Source of the DNA: Chloroflexota bacterium
GTDB lineage: Bacteria > Chloroflexota > Anaerolineae > Anaerolineales > Villigracilaceae
Length of the DNA: 10,100 bases
Reading direction: 5' to 3'
Assembly (NCBI GenBank): GCA_023484185.1
Contig: JAMDBC010000111.1
Location: 1-10,100, forward strand
The position numbers and the translations under genes are program-made. Below, piece after piece: positions 7,132 to 10,100 of this stretch (within the stretch, counting starts at the first letter, position 1; the number at the start of each line of letters is the position of its first letter). The notes beneath the pieces are model-generated. The model saw only the letters and a list, made by a program, of their open reading frames with translations. It had not been told where the DNA came from and did no database searches.

Positions 7132-7392
7132 ATGACTTTAGTTGAGCAAATTCAAAAACGTTTATTGAAATTGTCGCCCGACAAACAACGCGTGGTGCTT
7201 GATTTTATTTCGTCATTGCAATCTTATTCGCGCAAGTTGCCTGAATCAACAGCGAAAGTGAAACATGGAAAGCGAATCAAAGAATTGTTGACTCAATTAG
7301 CGGCAATGAATGTTTTTTCTGATATTGTTGATCCCGTGGACTGGCAAAGAAAGATTCGTAGAGACAGACCCTTGCCTGGGCGTGTGGCATGA
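7132..7392 (+). CDS. Antitoxin-like protein (DUF2281-type) of a PIN-toxin pair
   Basis: A small 86-aa protein, probably the antitoxin that binds and neutralises the downstream PIN nuclease. Its N-terminus (LVEQIQKRLLKLSPDKQ, then VVLDFISSL) resembles the 'L..LP.EKQ.EVLDF..FL' pattern of DUF2281 antitoxins. Its C-terminus DPVDWQRKIRRDRPLPGR is the typical toxin-binding end of this family. I chose ATG 7132 because AGGAG (7121-7125) sits 6 nt upstream. The frame is open further back to an ATG at 7054 and a TTG at 7048, which would add a basic 26-28-aa extension; 7054 coincides with the predicted transcript start and would be leaderless. The stop overlaps the toxin start (ATGA, 7389-7392), indicating translational coupling. 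Autoregulation is usual for such pairs but no operator was identified. Confidence 0.75.
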   Translation: MTLVEQIQKRLLKLSPDKQRVVLDFISSLQSYSRKLPESTAKVKHGKRIKELLTQLAAMNVFSDIVDPVDWQRKIRRDRPLPGRVA

Positions 7393-7763
7393 TCCTCGCC
7401 GATAGCAACCTCATCATTTACGCTGCATCAGGAAAATATCCCAAACTTGTTGAATGGTTTGCAGAAAATAAGCCTGTTACTTCGGCGATAAGTCTCGTGG
7501 AAGTATTGGGTTATCACAAGCTCAAAGCGAATGAAAAGTCGGTGTTGGAAAATCTGTTTGCTGAATTGAACGTGATCTATCCTTCGGTCGAGGTCTTTCA
7601 AAAGGCAATTGAGTTGAGACAACAACGCAATGTCTCTGTGAGCGATGCCTTGATCGCAGCGACTGCTATTGCCCATGACCTCACCTTCGCTACGCACAAT
7701 GTATCTGATTTTGACTGGATTGAATCTTTGAAGTTGATAGACCCGCTTGAAGAAATGGTATAA
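7389..7763 (+). CDS. vapC: PIN-domain toxin, VapC-like ribonuclease
   Basis: A 124-aa PIN-domain protein, the expected length for a VapC toxin, a Mg2+-dependent endoribonuclease that cleaves tRNA or rRNA in characterised members. The acidic residues expected of the active site are visible: D5 (LADSNLIIY), E38 (SLVEVLGY), D86 (VSDALIAATA) and D107 or D109 (THNVSDFDW). The protein appears intact. ATG 7389 overlaps the antitoxin TGA by 4 bp, the standard arrangement. The gene sits between the FDH operon terminator and a remnant FDH 3' end, suggesting that the cassette arrived in or replaced FDH-related sequence. The target RNA cannot be told from sequence. Confidence 0.87.
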   Translation: MILADSNLIIYAASGKYPKLVEWFAENKPVTSAISLVEVLGYHKLKANEKSVLENLFAELNVIYPSVEVFQKAIELRQQRNVSVSDALIAATAIAHDLTFATHNVSDFDWIESLKLIDPLEEMV

Positions 7764-7842
7764 GTGTGTAATGCAGGTGTTCCCCGCGCGGGAGGATGAG
7801 TTGGCGAATCCTGAGATTGAGGTGAGGAGGGGGAGGTATTAG
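7762..7842 (+). pseudogene. 3'-terminal remnant of a third formate dehydrogenase gene
   Basis: Read from 7771, this encodes 23 codons and TAG. Of these, 17 of 23 residues match the C-terminus of the Cys-type FDH upstream: QVFPAREDEL is shared, then NP, and the same RRGRY end. At DNA level about 51 of 75 positions match, with many differences at third codon positions, so it diverged as a coding gene before losing its body. Similarity may begin at 7762 (K-C-V-M-Q against K-A-C-A-V-Q). No other part of an FDH gene is seen nearby. ATG 7771 could in principle start a 23-aa peptide, but no ribosome binding site is apparent. Confidence 0.8.
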
Positions 7843-7869
7843 GTTCTTCCGAAGCAAGTTCTAATCAAA

Positions 7870-7896
7870 ATATCCGAAGCCTATGACTTCGGATAT
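7870..7896. terminator. Bidirectional terminator between convergent vapC and hsdS
   Basis: ATATCCGAAG (7870-7879) and CTTCGGATAT (7887-7896) are perfect 10-bp arms around a 7-nt loop. The hairpin is flanked by AAAA on the left and ATTTT on the right, so it has a T stretch on both strands. It lies between genes that converge, 6 bp beyond the hsdS stop. Confidence 0.75.
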
Positions 7897-7901
7897 ATTT
7901 T

Positions 7902-8972
7902 CTACTTTTGCAAGATAGTTTCGATTTGTCTTATTGCGTTTTCTTCAACTTCACTGGCTTCATCTTTTTTTTCATAAGCACTTACAACTAACCCGCCAAT
8001 TTTTTCTTGTATTTTTATTGGGGTGCCAGGTATCCAAATTTTTCCAGTGTCTTTGGCAGTAATTTCATCAATAACCCCACCATAAGTTTTAGAAAGGATT
8101 TGGTGTTGACCGTATAAAGTAGATAGAAAAGCCGCAATATAGCCTGGATGTCCCTTTAGATGATCAGGCAAAATTCGTAAGATGTGTTGTGACGCCGCCC
8201 ATTTATCGCGCCTTGAAGAAACCAAACCTATTCGTCCAATTGTGCCAGAGCAAGTAACAAGTACCCAACCTTTTTCAACAATCCATCGTTCAATATTTGC
8301 CTGTTGAGAAAGGGAAAGATATTTTAGGTCAGCGGGATACATTTGTGGCAAGTGTGAGCCTTGCAGGAAAGGTATCCCATATTCTTTGGCTACATAGATT
8401 CGCTTGAACCTTGGAGCAACAATAATATCTTTTACCAAATTCTCTAGTAAAGTAAGTTTATATTTTCCATCTTTCATAAGACTAATGGCTGTCTTAGCAG
8501 TGGGAACATGATATGAACCATCAAAACGGTCGTTTAATTCATGTGCACTTGCTGTAAACGCCTGCGGATGTGGGATAGATGGGCGATTCGTCGTTTTTTG
8601 TTTTGGCTCTGGCAAATAAGGAACAAACTTGTCATCGAAAATCGATAACCCTAATTCTTTATGCAAAAGTTCATCGGCTTCGTCGGGCAAGTTGTTTGCT
8701 TGGTCGCGTAAGTCATAAGCCTTCAGGATTTGTTTATGGATTTTTTGTTGTGTCTCTTCATCAACCAAAGGAATAGGCACGCTTGCTATGTGATGTGGCT
8801 CTAAATGCTTAATGGTAGCACCATATTGGTCTTTTGCAATCAATGCTTGACCAATCCAACATGGTTTTCTCAAGAACCAATTTTTCAGCCCGGGAATCCA
8901 GCGGACGCCACGAATCTTGCGGATTTTCTCCATGATTTGCTCCAACGCATCACAAAGTTTGAGATCCGTCAA
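7902..8972 (-). CDS. hsdS: HsdS C-terminal fragment (central conserved region, TRD2), split by insertion
   Basis: C-terminal part of a type I restriction-modification specificity subunit, which recognises DNA and guides HsdM and HsdR. Native HsdS sequence resumes at WIGQALIAKDQYG. It continues with the central conserved helix (VDEETQQKIHKQI...DELLHKELG), TRD2 (PRFKRIY...GWVLVTCSGTIGR...GGVIDEI...IPGTP) and the distal conserved helix to ILQK. The first ~38 residues of the frame come from the inserted 132-bp element, not from HsdS. The frame opens at TTG 8972, overlapping the TGA of the upstream fragment (TTGA), so re-initiation is conceivable; an ATG also occurs inside the element. The fragment holds a complete TRD2 and might act as a half-subunit, but the simplest reading is a disrupted gene. 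Confidence 0.85.
   Translation of the reverse strand: MTDLKLCDALEQIMEKIRKIRGVRWIPGLKNWFLRKPCWIGQALIAKDQYGATIKHLEPHHIASVPIPLVDEETQQKIHKQILKAYDLRDQANNLPDEADELLHKELGLSIFDDKFVPYLPEPKQKTTNRPSIPHPQAFTASAHELNDRFDGSYHVPTAKTAISLMKDGKYKLTLLENLVKDIIVAPRFKRIYVAKEYGIPFLQGSHLPQMYPADLKYLSLSQQANIERWIVEKGWVLVTCSGTIGRIGLVSSRRDKWAASQHILRILPDHLKGHPGYIAAFLSTLYGQHQILSKTYGGVIDEITAKDTGKIWIPGTPIKIQEKIGGLVVSAYEKKDEASEVEENAIRQIETILQK
8850..8860. repeat. Target-site duplication, left copy
   Basis: ACCAATCCAAC, identical to 8993-9003, directly flanks the inserted element. Flanking bases differ (G before this copy, T before the other), so the duplication is exactly 11 bp. Confidence 0.85.
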
Positions 8973-8992
8973 GCTTTCTTGAGAAAACCATT
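8861..8992. mobile_element. 132-bp MITE-like element inserted in hsdS
   Basis: The element begins ATGGTTTTCTCAAGAA (8861-8876) and ends with its perfect inverted copy TTCTTGAGAAAACCAT (8976-8991) plus one T. It is bracketed by 11-bp direct repeats. Deleting the element and one duplicate (143 bp) rejoins ...SSWIG with QALIAKDQYG in frame, which proves the insertion. It is too short to encode a transposase. On the minus strand the interior could encode a peptide (DALEQI...RGVRWIPG) faintly like the start of ISAs1-type transposases, so it may be an internal deletion of a full IS; this is speculative. Confidence 0.88.
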
Positions 8993-9571
8993 ACCAATCC
9001 AACTAGATAAATACGAGTAGATATACCCCACTGGTAAATCTTTGGCTTGAACGCGCAGGGCATCATCTGAAACAGCGAATTGTGATAACCGTTTCCCAAC
9101 CAAAACACATCTTCCCACTGTACCAGACCTTGTTACAAGAATCCAACCAGGTTCTACACTACATTTATCTACATAATTCGTATTGTTTGCCAAGAACTCT
9201 TTACTAAGTGGTCTGAAATGTTGCATTTCAGAAGCAGTAAGAAAAGGCTTTCCATCTGTTTTTGTTTTTGCATAGATTCGCTTAAAACGACCTGGATAGT
9301 AAATTGGGTGAGTTACTTCTTTCAAAAGTTTAACTTCACGTCCAGCTTCATAGACGGCTCTTGATTCATAAACGGCTCTTGTTGCTGCAATTGCTTTAGC
9401 CGCATAATATTCTCCATCAAACCTTTGTTCGCCTTGCAAAAGTTGGTGCGCTTGAACAATGCTTAATGGAATCGAAACAAGCCAGCCAGATTTTGCAAAG
9501 TTCTGGCGGCGTTCTTCTTGCTGTGACGTGCCCTTGAAAACAGAATCGTAAATACTATCACTCGGACGCAT
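8969..9571 (-). CDS. hsdS: HsdS N-terminal fragment (TRD1), truncated by insertion
   Basis: N-terminal part of the type I specificity subunit, overlapping hsdM by 14 nt (ATG 9571; hsdM stop 9558-9560), as expected for co-translated subunits. It contains most of TRD1, with RFKRIY and GWILVTRSGTVGR motifs that repeat in TRD2 of the downstream fragment, as in internally duplicated HsdS proteins. The native reading stops after SSWIG; the last residues (NGFLKKA) and the TGA come from the inserted element. The end of TRD1 and the central helix are therefore missing from this piece. Without the insertion the two fragments give one 508-aa HsdS. An 18-bp in-frame tandem duplication (9347-9381) produces AVYES/AVYEA. 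The family is clear; whether the fragment is functional is doubtful. Confidence 0.85.
   Translation of the reverse strand: MRPSDSIYDSVFKGTSQQEERRQNFAKSGWLVSIPLSIVQAHQLLQGEQRFDGEYYAAKAIAATRAVYESRAVYEAGREVKLLKEVTHPIYYPGRFKRIYAKTKTDGKPFLTASEMQHFRPLSKEFLANNTNYVDKCSVEPGWILVTRSGTVGRCVLVGKRLSQFAVSDDALRVQAKDLPVGYIYSYLSSWIGNGFLKKA
8993..9003. repeat. Target-site duplication, right copy
   Basis: ACCAATCCAAC, the second copy of the 11-bp direct repeat flanking the inserted element; encodes the native V/WIG-side junction of the N-terminal HsdS fragment. Confidence 0.85.
9347..9381. repeat. 18-bp in-frame tandem duplication in hsdS
   Basis: TTCATAGACGGCTCTTG (9347-9363) and TTCATAAACGGCTCTTG (9365-9381) are 17-bp matches with one difference and an 18-bp period. 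They add six residues (RAVYES/RAVYEA on the minus strand) without changing frame. Confidence 0.75.
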
Positions 9572-10100
9572 TTAGCCACCCCTGCCTCTCTTTTACCCAT
9601 TCAGCGAAGTAACGCACCACTTCGGGCAACTGGTCAAACTTTTCTGTCTTACGAACAGTGCGTTTTTCGGTAATCAACTTCCCTTTTGTGTTGCGACGTT
9701 GTACTTCAATCTCGTCATCGTATTCAATCAATTCACCTTCAGGTGTGCGAAGATAATGAAACTCCCCACGCCTATCATGCCCAACTGCTTGGGGCGTTGT
9801 CATAAAAATTTCATAATCTTTGATTTTGCCAAGTTCTTTCTCAATATCCATTTCTTGACGAGTTTTCTTTTGAAGAATTAAAACGCTTGTTTGTGTTCCT
9901 GTGTACGGTTCAAAAGTCACTTGCGGCAAGTCTACACTTGCAATTAATCTTGCGCGTTTCAAAACCCAACGGCGGATAAAAGCAAGACCTGGGTTGGACA
10001 GAATACTGTCTGGCAAGACAATTGCCATACGACCACCTGGTTTTAGTAAATACAAACACCGCTCAATGAAAAGTTGCTCTGGCGGCATAGACGTTCTTCT
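9558..10100 (-). CDS. hsdM: Type I restriction-modification N6-adenine methyltransferase HsdM, C-terminal part
   Basis: Modification subunit that methylates adenine in the sequence chosen by HsdS. The visible 180 residues are the C-terminal half of an N6-adenine methylase: PPEQLFIERCLYLLKPGGRMAIVLPD, then ILSN, DLPQVTFEPYTGTQTSVLIL, and a C-terminal helical region. The frame stays open to the window edge (codons RRTS before the first ATG at 10088), and ATG 10088 lies inside the conserved methylase fold, so the gene starts outside the window. The SAM motif and the NPPF/Y catalytic motif must lie there too. Its stop overlaps the start of hsdS, showing a single operon. An hsdR gene is not visible here. 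Confidence 0.9.
   Translation of the reverse strand, partial: RRTSMPPEQLFIERCLYLLKPGGRMAIVLPDSILSNPGLAFIRRWVLKRARLIASVDLPQVTFEPYTGTQTSVLILQKKTRQEMDIEKELGKIKDYEIFMTTPQAVGHDRRGEFHYLRTPEGELIEYDDEIEVQRRNTKGKLITEKRTVRKTEKFDQLPEVVRYFAEWVKERQGWLNASE

Noticed and set aside
8861..8992. The split of hsdS as a simple frameshift or sequencing error
   Set aside because: The break coincides with an element having perfect 16-bp inverted ends and an 11-bp flanking duplication. Removing 143 bp restores the frame exactly.

Overview
The window looks like a chromosomal segment of an anaerobic or facultative bacterium, most likely a Chloroflexota (Anaerolineae-like) genome. That assignment is an inference. It rests on the formate dehydrogenase gene layout and on several unrelated short hairpin repeats of kinds I associate with such genomes, lodged between and inside genes. 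There is no rRNA gene or other phylogenetic marker.

Left part (1-6993, + strand): a formate dehydrogenase (FDH) operon. It begins with a NuoE/NuoF-type NADH/FMN subunit, cut by the window start, that carries an odd Lys-rich tail. Next is a 235-aa [2Fe-2S] + 2x[4Fe-4S] electron-transfer subunit. Two tandem molybdopterin FDH catalytic subunits follow. The first is a selenoprotein: its in-frame TGA (3040-3042) sits exactly at the catalytic Sec position and is followed by a SECIS-like hairpin, so the two reading frames 2629-3042 and 3055-4722 are one gene. The second has Cys at the same position. Together the genes suggest a cytoplasmic NAD(P)-linked formate dehydrogenase / CO2 reductase with exchangeable Sec and Cys catalytic subunits. 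A strong 15-bp hairpin ends the operon.

Middle (7039-7901): a toxin-antitoxin pair (DUF2281-like antitoxin and PIN-domain VapC-like toxin, ATGA overlap) with its own extended -10 promoter. It is followed by a 3'-terminal remnant of a further FDH gene related to the Cys paralogue, then a bidirectional terminator.

Right part (7902-10100, - strand): the 3' end of a type I restriction-modification operon, with partial hsdM and then hsdS. hsdS is split by a 132-bp MITE-like element that has 16-bp terminal inverted repeats and an 11-bp target duplication. Removing the element and one duplicate copy restores an uninterrupted 508-codon HsdS.

Repeats are a theme. Short repeat insertions lie in the NuoE/NuoF linker, at the base of the Lys-rich tail, between the first two genes, across the stop codon of the second gene, and in frame within the Cys-type FDH. 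The MITE-like element is in hsdS.
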